64,000 nucleotides of DNA from Kordiimonas laminariae (GCF_023008165.1 NZ_JAKQZA010000007.1:97212-161211); one strand, 5' to 3'; positions 17,753 to 28,463 are shown, numbered from the stretch's first letter. The notes: a model not told the origin generated them from the letters alone. Translations and numbers: made by a program.

Positions 17753-18768
17753 TATACCGCCTCCATCATAGCTTTGAGTTCACGGCCAACACGTGCTGGA
17801 CCAGGGAAATAATCCCATTCCTGTGCGTGTGGGTATGGTGTGTCGTAACCGGCTACACGAACAACCGGGCTTTCAAGGTGGTAGAAGCAACGCTCCTGAA
17901 CCTGAGCCGCAAGCTCAGCACCAAAACCAGATGTTTGTGTTGCTTCATGAAGCACCATGCAGCGGCCTGTTTTCTTCACTGATTCAACAATCGCATCCAC
18001 ATCAAGCGGTAGCAGTGAACGCAGGTCAATGATTTCAGCATCAATGCCTGTTTCTTTCACAGCAGCTTCTGCAACATAAACCATCGTGCCGTATGTAAGG
18101 ATAGTAACGGCTTTCCCTTCACGGAAAGTAGAAGCTTTACCAATCTCTACAGTGTAATGGCCTTCAGGCACATCACCAAGCGGGTGCTTGGACCAGTTGC
18201 TCGCAGGGCGATCATGGTGCCCATCGAACGGACCGTTATACAGGCGCTTTGGCTCAAATACGATTACAGGATCAGGATCTTCCATCGCCGCAATCAACAG
18301 GCCTTTTGCATCATATGGGTTTGACGGAATAACCGATTTCACACCAGCAACGTGGGTGAAAAGTGATTCCGGGCTCTGGCTGTGTGTCTGCCCGCCAAAG
18401 ATACCACCACCAACTGGAGTACGGATCGTAATCGGTGCTGTAAACTGCTCGCCAGAACGGTAACGAAGGCGTGCTGCCTCTGATACAATCTGGTCATACG
18501 CTGGATAGATATAATCAGCGAACTGGATTTCGACACATGGACGCAAGCCATAAGCAGCCATACCAATCGCCGCACCTACAATACCGCTTTCGTTAATCGG
18601 GCTATCGAACACACGGTTCTTGCCGTATTTATCCTGAAGGCCGTGCGTACAGCGGAATACACCACCGAAATAACCAACATCTTCACCGAACACGACAACA
18701 TTGTCGTCTTCAGCCATTTTCACATCCATTGCATCGCGAATGGCTTCAATCATAGACATTTGCGGCAT
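17752..18768 (-). CDS. bkdA2: Branched-chain 2-oxoacid dehydrogenase E1 beta
   Basis: A 338-residue transketolase-like beta subunit of E1. Family features are VFGEDVGYFGGVFRCTHGLQ near the N-terminus, ESGIVGAAIGMAAYGLRPC, GGGIFGGQTHSQSPE and the C-terminal GYDTPYPHAQE. Together with the alpha subunit it binds thiamine diphosphate and decarboxylates the oxoacids of Val, Leu and Ile. It starts three bases after the E1alpha stop, as expected for a tightly translated operon. Confidence 0.95.
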   Translation of the reverse strand: MPQMSMIEAIRDAMDVKMAEDDNVVVFGEDVGYFGGVFRCTHGLQDKYGKNRVFDSPINESGIVGAAIGMAAYGLRPCVEIQFADYIYPAYDQIVSEAARLRYRSGEQFTAPITIRTPVGGGIFGGQTHSQSPESLFTHVAGVKSVIPSNPYDAKGLLIAAMEDPDPVIVFEPKRLYNGPFDGHHDRPASNWSKHPLGDVPEGHYTVEIGKASTFREGKAVTILTYGTMVYVAEAAVKETGIDAEIIDLRSLLPLDVDAIVESVKKTGRCMVLHEATQTSGFGAELAAQVQERCFYHLESPVVRVAGYDTPYPHAQEWDYFPGPARVGRELKAMMEAV

Positions 18769-18771
18769 TGG

Positions 18772-20010
<1,239 letters not shown>

Positions 20011-20033
20011 CTAGACTGTTTCTGTGACAATAC

Positions 20034-20048
20034 GTCAGCAATGCTGAC
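20034..20048. promoter_or_regulatory. Palindrome upstream of the bkd operon
   Basis: GTCAGCA-A-TGCTGAC is a perfect inverted repeat 36-50 bases before the E1alpha start, where a repressor or activator site would lie. The rest of 19999-20294 holds only this site and the nitroreductase leader; no gene is seen. Confidence 0.4.
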
Positions 20049-20294
20049 TTAATTTTCGCCGAGAATGCAATTTTTTTTCGCGAATTACAAGGGGAATCAT
20101 TTGTGTTCACGGGCTGGTTACCAACAGGCACAGCGCCAACACATCAGAAAAAACAACAATTGCACCCGGTTACACCCCAATTTGGCGCGGCATCATACCA
20201 CAGATAGAGGACAGATAGTCGCCTAATCTTAAGTGCTCTTGTTTGTGGCGCTCGCTACCCTAGATACATTTAAGCGATAAACGAGGAATGAAAT

Positions 20295-20969
20295 ATGAAA
20301 GTAACAGACGCACTCAATAGCCGCATTTCCACACGCGCTTTTCTGGATACCCCAGTAAGCAAGGAAACCATCACAGAACTTCTTGAGCGCGCGAGCCATT
20401 CGCCTTCAGGCGGCAATCTTCAGCCCTGGAAGGTGATTGTGGTTGCTGGTGAAGAAAAAGAAGCTGCTTCCATGGCCGCAAAGATGGCGCTGGCGAATAA
20501 CCCCAAGGGTGAAGCAGAAGGCGAACTTTCCATTTACCCCACTGATCTAAAAGAACCATACAGAAGCCGCCGCTATAAAGTGGGCGAAGATATGTATGCG
20601 CTTCTTGGTATTCCGCGTGAAGATAAAGCCGCGCGTTTTCAGTGGCTCGTGAACAACTTTGATTTCTTCGGCGCGCCTGTTGGCCTGTTTTTCGTGATGG
20701 ACGAATGTATGGGCAAGGGCCAATTCGCACACCTCGGCATGTTTATGCAGTCTATAGCTCTCGTCGCTGCGGAAATGGGCCTCGCCACCTGCATGCAGGA
20801 AGCATGGGGCATGGCTCGCACATCACTTCATAAGCATTTCGAATTGCCGGAAACAGATGTTTTATACTGCGGTATGGCCCTCGGCTTCGCAGACAATGAC
20901 GCGGAGGTGAACCAGCTTAAAACCGACCGCGCTTCTGTAGAAGAATTCACGAGTTTTAAGGGGATTTGA
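20295..20969 (+). CDS. Nitroreductase-family FMN oxidoreductase
   Basis: A 224-residue nitroreductase with the FMN-binding opening SRISTRAFLDTPV, SPSGGNLQPWKVIVV (the phosphate/flavin loop) and MGLATCMQEAWG then GMALGFAD in the C-terminal half. Such enzymes use NAD(P)H to reduce nitro compounds, quinones or enones; the natural substrate is unknown. The ribosome site CGAGGAATGAAAT lies before the ATG. It is divergent from the bkd operon and monocistronic, ending in a hairpin. Confidence 0.9.
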   Translation: MKVTDALNSRISTRAFLDTPVSKETITELLERASHSPSGGNLQPWKVIVVAGEEKEAASMAAKMALANNPKGEAEGELSIYPTDLKEPYRSRRYKVGEDMYALLGIPREDKAARFQWLVNNFDFFGAPVGLFFVMDECMGKGQFAHLGMFMQSIALVAAEMGLATCMQEAWGMARTSLHKHFELPETDVLYCGMALGFADNDAEVNQLKTDRASVEEFTSFKGI

Positions 20970-20981
20970 TATCCTTAAAAC
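20953..20981. terminator. Bidirectional hairpin between convergent genes
   Basis: GTTTTAAGG and CCTTAAAAC form a perfect stem with an 11-base loop that contains the nitroreductase stop codon. It ends three bases before the convergent stop at 20984. Confidence 0.5.
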
Positions 20982-20983
20982 AT

Positions 20984-21388
20984 CTACCACACTAATAGTG
21001 ACGCTGAAATCAATTTGCCACGACAAGGTTCCATTATAACCGTGAAACCTCCATCAAGTGTAAATGGAGCATCCGCCGTTGGGTTATCAAAATTAAAGCG
21101 AGCATAAATTACTCCCTCAATCGACTTTAAACCGATATCGCCTGGCCTATCTAAAGCAACCCCTTCAGTTGCGGCTTCCAAACCTTGTGAAATTAGATAC
21201 TCTTTAAGCTCATTTTGCTTTTCTTGGATTAGCTTAGATAAATTTATAGGCGCCCCACAAACTATCTCATGATCAGCATCAACCCATCTAAAGCCATTAG
21301 TGTATCGGGTATTTTCAGCATGCTTCGGTGCGCAGGCAGATAATAGAAAGGCAAACCCTAAAAATGAAATTGTCCAATTAGTCCGCAT
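20984..21388 (-). CDS. Hypothetical lipoprotein
   Basis: A 134-residue protein with a lipoprotein signal (LGFAFLLSAC, lipid Cys near 19). The mature part has a CGAPINL motif, a Leu/Glu-rich helix (SKLIQEKQNELKEYLISQGLEAA) and a strand-rich end with DGGFTVIMEPCRGKLIS. The two remaining cysteines may form a disulfide. No family is recognised. It is monocistronic on the minus strand, between a bidirectional hairpin and the M1 peptidase terminator, and probably sits in the outer membrane or periplasm. Confidence 0.65.
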   Translation of the reverse strand: MRTNWTISFLGFAFLLSACAPKHAENTRYTNGFRWVDADHEIVCGAPINLSKLIQEKQNELKEYLISQGLEAATEGVALDRPGDIGLKSIEGVIYARFNFDNPTADAPFTLDGGFTVIMEPCRGKLISASLLVW

Positions 21389-21431
21389 AATTCACCAAAA
21401 TCAGTTATTAGCAGCATTATACATTATTCAC

Positions 21432-21462
21432 AAAAAAGGCGAAGCCGTGAAGCTTCGCCTTT
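21432..21462 (-). terminator. Terminator of the M1 peptidase gene
   Basis: AAGGCGAAGC and GCTTCGCCTT pair perfectly around CGTGA, with A-runs on the left that become a U-tract on the minus strand. It lies 25 bases beyond the peptidase stop. Confidence 0.85.
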
Positions 21463-21486
21463 TGTTTTTTCTAGTACAGTAGAAAC

Positions 21487-23835
21487 TTACTGGGCGGTTT
21501 CGCCAGCGCGTTCCATCATGGTCTTTCTGCCACCACGGCGCTTAAAGAGTTCAACACGGCTGCGCACAGGACGGCGTGGCCAGTAGTTGTTCTCAAGGTC
21601 TGCGTCCGCTGTTTCCCGCTTCGGATCAAGCGTGATGGATTTGATTTCTTTTTCAGTCATCACGAGCTTTGAAACCTTGTTTGGGTTACGGCGCCACAGC
21701 TCAGCAGGCCAGCGCTTCATTTCCTTTGTGCCGTCTGTGTATTCGATTTCAACAATCACAGGCATCACAAGGCCGCCTTTGTTGGTGAACTCAAGGAAAT
21801 AGAAGTTTTCTGCTGAATTCAGTGCTTCTTTTTCCCAATCAGACAGGCCGTCGAGCAGGCGCTGATACGCGCCCCGGTCCGCTTCAAGCACAGCTGTTTG
21901 AGGATGCTCATTATAGAAATCCTGCAGCTCTGGGCGTTCAAGCACACGGCGGCGTACATCTTTGTGGCGCTCTACTACAAGGGGCGTGCCCTTCTCTGCT
22001 TCACGCTCGGCGTTATAAGCCGCTTCCACATCAGGGTTCTTGGTGTTCACCGTACCCCATGTCACTTTATCAAGTGAGATATCCACATGATCAGTGGTGT
22101 AGAACCAACCGCGCCAGAACCAATCAAGATCATAACCAGAGGCATCTTCCATCGTACGGAAGAAATCAGCCGGGTACGGGCGCTTGAATTTCCAGCGGCG
22201 CGCATACTCTTTGAACGCATGATCGAACGCCTCGCGGCCCATCACAGTTTCACGGAGAATGTTAAACGCCACGGCAGGCTTCTGGTAAGCATTAGCACCA
22301 AACTGGATGAGAGATTCAGGATCTGTCATTACAGGCATCTGGTTCTTGCTTGTCATAAAGCGGATGATTGTGTGCGGTGCACCACTGTTACCCGGCCAGC
22401 CTTCTTCCCATTCGCGGTGTGCAAGGCCCTGTAGGAAAGTATTGAAACCTTCGTCCATCCAGAACCAGTCACGCTCAGGCGTGTTCACGATCATTGGGAA
22501 ATAGTTGTGGCCAACTTCGTGGATAATCACACCAATCAGGCCGTATTTTGTACGGCGGCTGTATGTACGCGAACCGTCCGCATGCTCTGTCGGGCGTGGC
22601 GGATTAAAGCTGATCATCGGATATTCCATACCGCTTGTTGCAGAGTTTACAGACTGCGCCGTTGGGTATGGGTATGGGAATGTATATTTAGAATATACTT
22701 CCAGTGTGTGAACGATTGCTTCTGTGGAATATTTATCCCAAAGCGGCATACCTTCTTCAGGATAGAATGACATTGCCATGATAGTGCGGTCATCTTCTGC
22801 CTGGTAATGGCCCATTGCATCCCACACGAACTTACGAGAAGAAGCCCACGCAAAATCACGCACGTTTTCAGCGCGGAAGTTCCATGTTTTTGTATCTGTC
22901 GCTTTGCCTTTTTGGGCTTCAAGCGCTTCTTCCTTGGTTACGATGAAAACAGGACGTTTAGCTGTTTTTGCTGTCTCAAGGCGTTTACGCTGCTCTGATG
23001 TTAGAACATCTTTACCGTTTGCAAGTTCACCTGTCGCAGAGATGATATGATCTGATGGTACAGTGATTTCTACATCATAATCGCCAAACTCTGTCTGGAA
23101 TTCACCAAGGCCGTAGAAAGTGCGGTTATTCCATGCACCATTATCGGTATAACCTGCAACACGCGGATACCACTGGCCAAGGTTATAAATTTTGTTACCG
23201 TCTTTTTCAAAATGGTGGAAACCAGAACGCTTAATGGCAATCTGCTTACTTTCCACAATATTGTAGGACCATGTGATATTCAGCTCATGGCTTGCACCCG
23301 GCTTAAGCGGCTTTGGCAGATCAATCCGCATCATAGTGCGAACGATACTGTATGGCAGTGCTTTACCGCCCTTGCCTGTTACCGAACCAATTTTGAAACC
23401 ACCATCGAAGTTCTCGCGGTATTTCATGCGCTCAAGGTTCGTGAAACTCATGCGCTTGGTTGGGTTATTTGGTGTGGTCAGATGATCATCCGAATGTTTT
23501 GCAAAACGGTTCTGATCAAGCCTTACCCAAATATAACTCAGCGTATGTGGTGAATTGTTTGTATACGTGATTTTCTCAGAGCCCGTGATGCTTTGATTAT
23601 CATCATTCAGCGTTACACGGATTTTATAATCCGCACGCTGCTGCCAATATTCCGGCCCAGGATGGCCAGAGGCAATCCGCTGGTCATTTGGTGTTGGCAG
23701 GCTTTCATCAAGTTGACGAAACTTATCTTCATGGCCTGGTTGTTTTGATTGTTTGATCTGCGCATACGCGGGCGCATGCGTGAAGGAGAATACTCCCACT
23801 GCAAGCACACAGGCCTGCAAGAAACCCTTGAACAT
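21487..23835 (-). CDS. Exported M1-family zinc metallopeptidase
   Basis: A 782-residue secreted aminopeptidase-like enzyme. The signal peptide (MFKGFLQACVLAVGVFSFTH, cleaved after AYA) fixes the start at 23835; an in-frame start at 23901 would place 22 unrelated residues before it. The zinc site is HEVGH (439-443) with the third ligand E462 in MDEGFNTF. The substrate-binding motif is GMEYP (402-406), a variant of the GxMEN motif of classical M1 enzymes. The long C-terminal part (about 560-782) has basic, charged sequence including WRRNPNKVSKL. Its role is probably peptide degradation for nutrition. Confidence 0.92.
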   Translation of the reverse strand: MFKGFLQACVLAVGVFSFTHAPAYAQIKQSKQPGHEDKFRQLDESLPTPNDQRIASGHPGPEYWQQRADYKIRVTLNDDNQSITGSEKITYTNNSPHTLSYIWVRLDQNRFAKHSDDHLTTPNNPTKRMSFTNLERMKYRENFDGGFKIGSVTGKGGKALPYSIVRTMMRIDLPKPLKPGASHELNITWSYNIVESKQIAIKRSGFHHFEKDGNKIYNLGQWYPRVAGYTDNGAWNNRTFYGLGEFQTEFGDYDVEITVPSDHIISATGELANGKDVLTSEQRKRLETAKTAKRPVFIVTKEEALEAQKGKATDTKTWNFRAENVRDFAWASSRKFVWDAMGHYQAEDDRTIMAMSFYPEEGMPLWDKYSTEAIVHTLEVYSKYTFPYPYPTAQSVNSATSGMEYPMISFNPPRPTEHADGSRTYSRRTKYGLIGVIIHEVGHNYFPMIVNTPERDWFWMDEGFNTFLQGLAHREWEEGWPGNSGAPHTIIRFMTSKNQMPVMTDPESLIQFGANAYQKPAVAFNILRETVMGREAFDHAFKEYARRWKFKRPYPADFFRTMEDASGYDLDWFWRGWFYTTDHVDISLDKVTWGTVNTKNPDVEAAYNAEREAEKGTPLVVERHKDVRRRVLERPELQDFYNEHPQTAVLEADRGAYQRLLDGLSDWEKEALNSAENFYFLEFTNKGGLVMPVIVEIEYTDGTKEMKRWPAELWRRNPNKVSKLVMTEKEIKSITLDPKRETADADLENNYWPRRPVRSRVELFKRRGGRKTMMERAGETAQ

Positions 23836-23949
23836 ACTGTTCTCCCCTAAATTATGCCCTTGGTGTTGGCCTAAGGCATGCCCAATAACTCGAGCATGCA
23901 CCCTATCGGGAGAATTTCAAGATTACAATCTTATGCGGTGAACCGAAGT

Positions 23950-24717
23950 TTAGCTGCGATAATATACATCGAAGAAGAAATATGCGGTGATCACTATACA
24001 CATCAAAGTTACAAACGTGCGCACATACTGGTCTGGCAGCTTGCGGGCAATCCGCGCTGCCACATAACCGCCTGTGAGCGTACCCAGCAGCATAACACTG
24101 CCTTCATACCATGCGATTGCCCCTTGCACAGCAAACAGCACCACCGCAATAATCGCTACGCAACTGGAAACCACCAGCTTCAACCCATTCATTGAGTTGA
24201 TATTGGTGTAACCCGCCAGCACCAGATAGGCGAGAAACAGGATACCCTGCCCCGCATTGAAGAAACCGCCGTAAGTGTTAATCGCCAGAAGAAACAGGAT
24301 AATGAGTGCGCTACTGATAAACGTGCGCTCACCTTTCCCGGCTCCCATAAGGCGCTTGTTGATTTTCCCGCCAAAGATAAACAGCACAGTGGCAAACAGC
24401 ATCAGCCATGGGATTACTTCCTCAAAAACCGTTGGTGGTGTTTGCAACAGCAGCCACGCGCCCATAGCACCGCCAAGCAGCGCAAACCCAATATATTTCG
24501 GCAGCTCTTTTTTATAACGGATCATATCATGCCGGTAAGCAAACGCCCCGCTGATATAGCCTGACATAGAAGCATAAGTATTGGTCGCACCTGCGATAAT
24601 CGGCGGCACACCAACAGATAAAAGCGCCGGGAAAGTGATAAAGCTGCCACCACCCGCAAGGCTGTTTAAAATACCGCCAAAGAACCCTGCGGCAAAAAGA
24701 AGGATAATTTCATACAT
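23950..24717 (-). CDS. TauE/SafE-family anion permease
   Basis: A 255-residue membrane protein with about eight TM helices and the internal repeat typical of TauE/SafE. The first repeat has GFFGGILNSLAGGGSFITFPALL, and the second GGFFNAGQGILFLAYLVLAG. Family members export sulfite, sulfoacetate or related organosulfur anions. A sulfite exporter would fit the sulfite oxidase 9 kb away, but the two are not linked in an operon, so the substrate is inference only. Confidence 0.9.
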   Translation of the reverse strand: MYEIILLFAAGFFGGILNSLAGGGSFITFPALLSVGVPPIIAGATNTYASMSGYISGAFAYRHDMIRYKKELPKYIGFALLGGAMGAWLLLQTPPTVFEEVIPWLMLFATVLFIFGGKINKRLMGAGKGERTFISSALIILFLLAINTYGGFFNAGQGILFLAYLVLAGYTNINSMNGLKLVVSSCVAIIAVVLFAVQGAIAWYEGSVMLLGTLTGGYVAARIARKLPDQYVRTFVTLMCIVITAYFFFDVYYRS

Positions 24718-24884
24718 AAGCGTGGGTATAGCAAAGAGAGGAAAGAAGACAAAGCGCTAGCTTTTATATCAGCGAACTTTACATGAAGTACTTCGATATA
24801 AGAACTATCACACAAACCAATTCAAAGTGTAATCCAGTCTGCCAAATACTCTCATGCACGCCATATGCATTATAGGTTATTCAC

Positions 24885-25448
24885 CTATTTTTCCCACTCA
24901 GTAAGCCTATCATATACGTCCTGATGAATTTTATTAAGATTTGGTATATCTTCCTCAAGATAACGCACGGTATATATCATATCATGATAAATACCGAAGC
25001 TAGAGCAGGTATTATTCCGTCCAATTGTACCGCAAGATATAACATCTTCAGTGCCATCTACTCTCTGTATTTGATATAGCCAATTCAGATTATTCTCATA
25101 TGGGTATGTTTTGACCAACCCCTTCAAATCAATGTGGTGTGTTTTCTTTACCCCCTGAGCTACCGAGGCGCATGCGTTAGGCAGCATATTATACCCTTTT
25201 CCATCTAACGAAGAACATAACCCCCGCATAGGTTTTATAATAAAGCCTATATAATGCAACCTATCCATTTCTGGATATAATTTCACAATAGGGTAGCTAT
25301 GTTGGCTGGGAGGTAGAAAGAATATATCACCTTGAACAAGAAACTTGTTAGGTATCTCGAATACACTACCATTTACATTGAAAGTGTTCGTCTGATTATC
25401 GCAAGCTGTGACCATCAACAACATTATTATAACGATTAACTTTCCCAT
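24885..25448 (-). CDS. Hypothetical lipoprotein
   Basis: A 187-residue protein with a short lipoprotein signal (IIMLLMVTAC, lipid Cys near 16). The mature part contains three further Cys (SSLDGKG, NACASVA and CGTIGRNNTCSSF regions), suggesting disulfides in the periplasm. No known family is recognised. Base composition is more A/T-rich than its neighbours (many ATA and TAT codons), so recent acquisition is possible. It starts about 40 bases downstream of the metallophosphatase stop on the same strand. Confidence 0.6.
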   Translation of the reverse strand: MGKLIVIIMLLMVTACDNQTNTFNVNGSVFEIPNKFLVQGDIFFLPPSQHSYPIVKLYPEMDRLHYIGFIIKPMRGLCSSLDGKGYNMLPNACASVAQGVKKTHHIDLKGLVKTYPYENNLNWLYQIQRVDGTEDVISCGTIGRNNTCSSFGIYHDMIYTVRYLEEDIPNLNKIHQDVYDRLTEWEK

Positions 25449-25491
25449 CTACTTTCCAACATATTTATAATGAATACGCTATGCTCAATGA

Positions 25492-26787
25492 TTACCTTTC
25501 AGGCACACGAGATACGGCGGAGAATATTCCGAAAAAGGCTTTCAAATCTTTCATATTGAAGAGACTGAAAGATCGGGTTTGATAGGCATTATCTTCAAAT
25601 CGTTCCTTTAGAAGTGAGAGTTGCTTTATAACAGGCTGCCCTTCTTCAAACACCAAAGCTTCCTTTGAGAAGTGGGTATTTTCCACGATATAAATATCAC
25701 CACCGAACTTTGGAGCTAATGTTTCCGCCTGGCTATGGCCCACAACAAGATAATCCACACCAAACTGCTGTTTCGTGCGGTCGATCAAGCTTTGATCAGC
25801 TTCCGGGTAATACTCCATGGCGTGCGCATACCCGCGGTATTGAGTTAGCGAGTGATTACCGTGTGTGAGGGCAAAAACATCATCCGAAATTTCAGAATAA
25901 TTATCCAGCGCTTCGCGGTTCAACGCATTCAGTTCTTCAATGGTTTTACCACTCTTCAGCAAAAGTTCACTAATGCCGCCGTGCATATAAAGCACATTAT
26001 TGATTTTCGCCATTACTGGCTTGGTGCGAAGCCACTGCCCTAGAACGGTGGCATTACGGAGAGCTACGGGGTACGGCATCATCTGTTCAATCGCCCACAG
26101 GTGCTCTGCTTCAACGCTTTTGATAAGCCCAATGAATGCATATTGTTCGTGATTTCCTAGAAGGATATGCACCTTACCGCCATAAGCTTCTGCCTGCTGT
26201 TCCAGGTCATACAGGAACCAGAGAAGATCATATACATATCTGCCGCGGTCAAACATATCACCTGCGACAACCAAATGACCACCACCGAAAGCCCAGTTAC
26301 CAGCCGCGTTTAACACACCTGTATCAATCCCCCAGCGGAGGAAATAACCAAGATTTCCTTCTAAATCAGATGTCACGGCAACAGGGCCATCTGTGATGAA
26401 GGTTGCCGCATCATTTGCTTTGGCAGGCGGGTAAAAATCATAGCTGTAGGCTTTATCACCGCAAGTGACCTTAAGCGGATCATACTCGCCAACTTCAGCG
26501 GTATGCACACTATTGCCGCACACCCACTGAGCAGCAAAACTCTTGTCCGCCTTGCGTTCTACAATTGGTCCCTGAATATGCTGAATGTTAGGTTTGTCAG
26601 CGGTAATGGAAAAATCCGCTCGCCAACGGATGCTGGAGCCACCAGACAACGGCAGCATGATAGCTTGATAAACCCCGCCACTGGTACGTACGACAGTAGC
26701 ATTTTCAAGCCACACTCCGAAAACCACTACAAAAAGAAGCAGTAACGCAGACGCAGCTTTTAAGAGCCGTATTCCCCATTTTTTCAC
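25492..26787 (-). CDS. Membrane-anchored metallophosphoesterase
   Basis: A 431-residue calcineurin-like phosphatase. An N-terminal TM anchor (about 12-30) is followed by a 100-residue beta-rich region and the catalytic domain with motifs SDLEGNL, GDMFDRG, LLGNHEQ, LTHGNH and VGHSQ. The first motif is D-x-E rather than the usual D-x-H; this variant recurs in one bacterial subfamily and need not mean loss of activity. The start is the GTG at 26787, where GGGGGAAC gives a good ribosome site, rather than the GTG 15 bases earlier. The substrate is unknown. Confidence 0.82.
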   Translation of the reverse strand: MKKWGIRLLKAASALLLLFVVVFGVWLENATVVRTSGGVYQAIMLPLSGGSSIRWRADFSITADKPNIQHIQGPIVERKADKSFAAQWVCGNSVHTAEVGEYDPLKVTCGDKAYSYDFYPPAKANDAATFITDGPVAVTSDLEGNLGYFLRWGIDTGVLNAAGNWAFGGGHLVVAGDMFDRGRYVYDLLWFLYDLEQQAEAYGGKVHILLGNHEQYAFIGLIKSVEAEHLWAIEQMMPYPVALRNATVLGQWLRTKPVMAKINNVLYMHGGISELLLKSGKTIEELNALNREALDNYSEISDDVFALTHGNHSLTQYRGYAHAMEYYPEADQSLIDRTKQQFGVDYLVVGHSQAETLAPKFGGDIYIVENTHFSKEALVFEEGQPVIKQLSLLKERFEDNAYQTRSFSLFNMKDLKAFFGIFSAVSRVPER

Positions 26788-26851
26788 GATGTTCCCCCAC
26801 ACTAAAATTCATACGCTTTAGTATGGGAATTTTTCTTAATATTACAATATC

Positions 26852-27634
26852 TTAACTTTGCGCCATCATAGTAAAGAACGCAGCGGCTTCGGCGTCTGCG
26901 GGGAAAACAAGTTCCAGCCTTAACTCATCAAGCACAATGGCATTAGGTTCAGAAAACTGCGCGATCATCGTCACCGTATTAATCACCGTATCTCCTATCT
27001 TGAGCTTAGGGCACAGCGCCAGTTCGTGCGGCCCTAAATGAAGCGGTTCAGGCACATCTGAAAGATAGGCTTTCGCCCGCTCTGCCAATTCCTGCATCCT
27101 CTCATCCGCTGGCGCTTGAAGGGCTTCACTACGCAGGCGGCGGTAAAATGCCCAGGCAACCTCAGGGAAATTCACCACCATATCTCTGAACATACCCGGT
27201 GCCATGAACGCATCCACAAGGTTCGGGGTATCCGCACCAGGCGCCATAAACAATTTTTTCCCGGCTTCGTTGGTTTCAACAAGGTTCCACCAGCGGTCAA
27301 CCACATAAGCGGGGAATGGGTCCTGCTGCGCGAGCAGACGAACAAGCGCGTCTTTATAAGGTGTTACCGCCTGATCAGAGATGGTAACCTCGGCATACTG
27401 GGGAGCAAGGCCTGCAAGCTCGAACAGTTTGTTCCGATCACGGAGAGGAATTTCAAGTGCTTCCACAACCTTATGCACTGTATCTTCCTTGGGGCGCGAT
27501 CTACCCGTCTCCATAAAGCTGATATGCTTTTGGGAAACCTCGGCCCGAAGGCTCAGTTCAAGCTGGCTATGCCCCCTGTGCTGTCGCCACTGTTTCATCA
27601 ACCTGCCGAAACCGCTTTGTGCCTGTGCTGTCAT
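26852..27634 (-). CDS. XRE-family regulator with MmyB-like ligand-binding domain
   Basis: A 260-residue regulator. The N-terminal Cro/C1-type HTH spans about residues 8-63 (LMKQWRQHRGHSQLELSLRA then VSQKHISFMETGRSRP). The C-terminal MmyB/MltR-type ligand-binding domain is marked by YVVDRWWNLVETNEAGKKLF. Such regulators often bind fatty-acid-like ligands and control the divergent neighbour. The start at 27634 has GGAGGCAGAT directly upstream and yields a normal HTH spacing. The likely target is the divergently transcribed small membrane protein gene at 27757. Confidence 0.9.
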   Translation of the reverse strand: MTAQAQSGFGRLMKQWRQHRGHSQLELSLRAEVSQKHISFMETGRSRPKEDTVHKVVEALEIPLRDRNKLFELAGLAPQYAEVTISDQAVTPYKDALVRLLAQQDPFPAYVVDRWWNLVETNEAGKKLFMAPGADTPNLVDAFMAPGMFRDMVVNFPEVAWAFYRRLRSEALQAPADERMQELAERAKAYLSDVPEPLHLGPHELALCPKLKIGDTVINTVTMIAQFSEPNAIVLDELRLELVFPADAEAAAFFTMMAQS

Positions 27635-27756
27635 ATCTGCCTCCTGTTCTCTCGAAATCAGCATACACGAGCAAAAACCTGCCGGCTATTACCTGTTAGG
27701 GAATTGCTGCCATTACCTCATAAGCCATACAATCAGCCTCAACACAGGAGGCGAAA

Positions 27757-28077
27757 ATGAACAACACATTTTTCTGGAAACTGATCTTAGGTATCTTCAC
27801 AGCCATTACATTATATGCGGTTTTTGCGGGCAGCCTTTCAGCCGCGTTTGATGGCTTGATGGTCATGGGTCCATGGGGGTTACAGGTAAGCTTTGATCTG
27901 GTTATTGCTTTTGGTATCTGCAATTTCTGGATTTGGCAGGATGCAAAAAGAAAAGGGATTAACCCACTCCCTTACCTTCTTGGCACCCTGCTTACGGGCA
28001 GCATCGCCATTCTTTTCTATATGGCGAAACACACAGGCAAAACCGAGCTTCACGGCAACACAGTTGCAGCGGAATAA
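27757..28077 (+). CDS. Small membrane protein (DUF2834-like)
   Basis: A 106-residue protein with three TM segments (about 7-27, 42-62 and 70-92). The DLVIAFGICNFWIWQDAKRKG motif and the PYLLGTLLTGSIAILFYM end recall DUF2834-type proteins; the function is unknown. ACAGGAGGCGAAA is a strong ribosome site. It lies 122 bases from the divergent XRE regulator, so it is probably its target. A hairpin terminator follows. Confidence 0.75.
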   Translation: MNNTFFWKLILGIFTAITLYAVFAGSLSAAFDGLMVMGPWGLQVSFDLVIAFGICNFWIWQDAKRKGINPLPYLLGTLLTGSIAILFYMAKHTGKTELHGNTVAAE

Positions 28078-28090
28078 CCTCCCGCCGCGC

Positions 28091-28130
28091 TAGCTACTCC
28101 GTCTTTCGCGCTTACCTGACGGGGTAGCTA
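28091..28130. terminator. Terminator hairpin between convergent genes
   Basis: TAGCTACTCCGTC pairs with GACGGGGTAGCTA with one G-T style mismatch around a 14-base loop, between the DUF2834-like gene and the GIY-YIG gene. Confidence 0.7.
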
Positions 28131-28388
28131 TTTAAGAGTTTCGAGTAGTTCTTTCCTGAATTTTCGGTCCCGCTTCAGATGCCATTCCCGGCTCATAGCT
28201 TCACCGCGGGTTTTAAATTCTTCTGTATGAAGGATTTGCCACTGCCTGCCGCGCGTTGATTTCGCACCTTTTCCACTGTTATGGGCAGCCAGACGTTTAT
28301 CTAAATCATTGGTCCAACCCACGTAGGTTTGGGCGCGTCCACCGTCCTTTGTGCCTAGCACATACACATAACAAATTTCATTCAGCAT
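28128..28388 (-). CDS. GIY-YIG nuclease superfamily protein (YhbQ/UPF0213-like)
   Basis: An 86-residue single-domain GIY-YIG protein. CYVYVLGT and TYVGWTNDLDKRLAAHNSG carry the GIY and YIG equivalents, with the catalytic Tyr and the following Arg (R32). The downstream Glu is in KTRGEAMSREW. UPF0213 members such as YhbQ show DNA or DNA-damage-related nuclease activity in some reports. The length is typical. It is monocistronic. Confidence 0.9.
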   Translation of the reverse strand: MLNEICYVYVLGTKDGGRAQTYVGWTNDLDKRLAAHNSGKGAKSTRGRQWQILHTEEFKTRGEAMSREWHLKRDRKFRKELLETLK

Positions 28389-28463
28389 TGACGCGGTTCC
28401 ATTTTACTTTGGCAGCTTATGCATATTATTCTGCTCACCAATCGCAACTATAATCAGTTTGGC

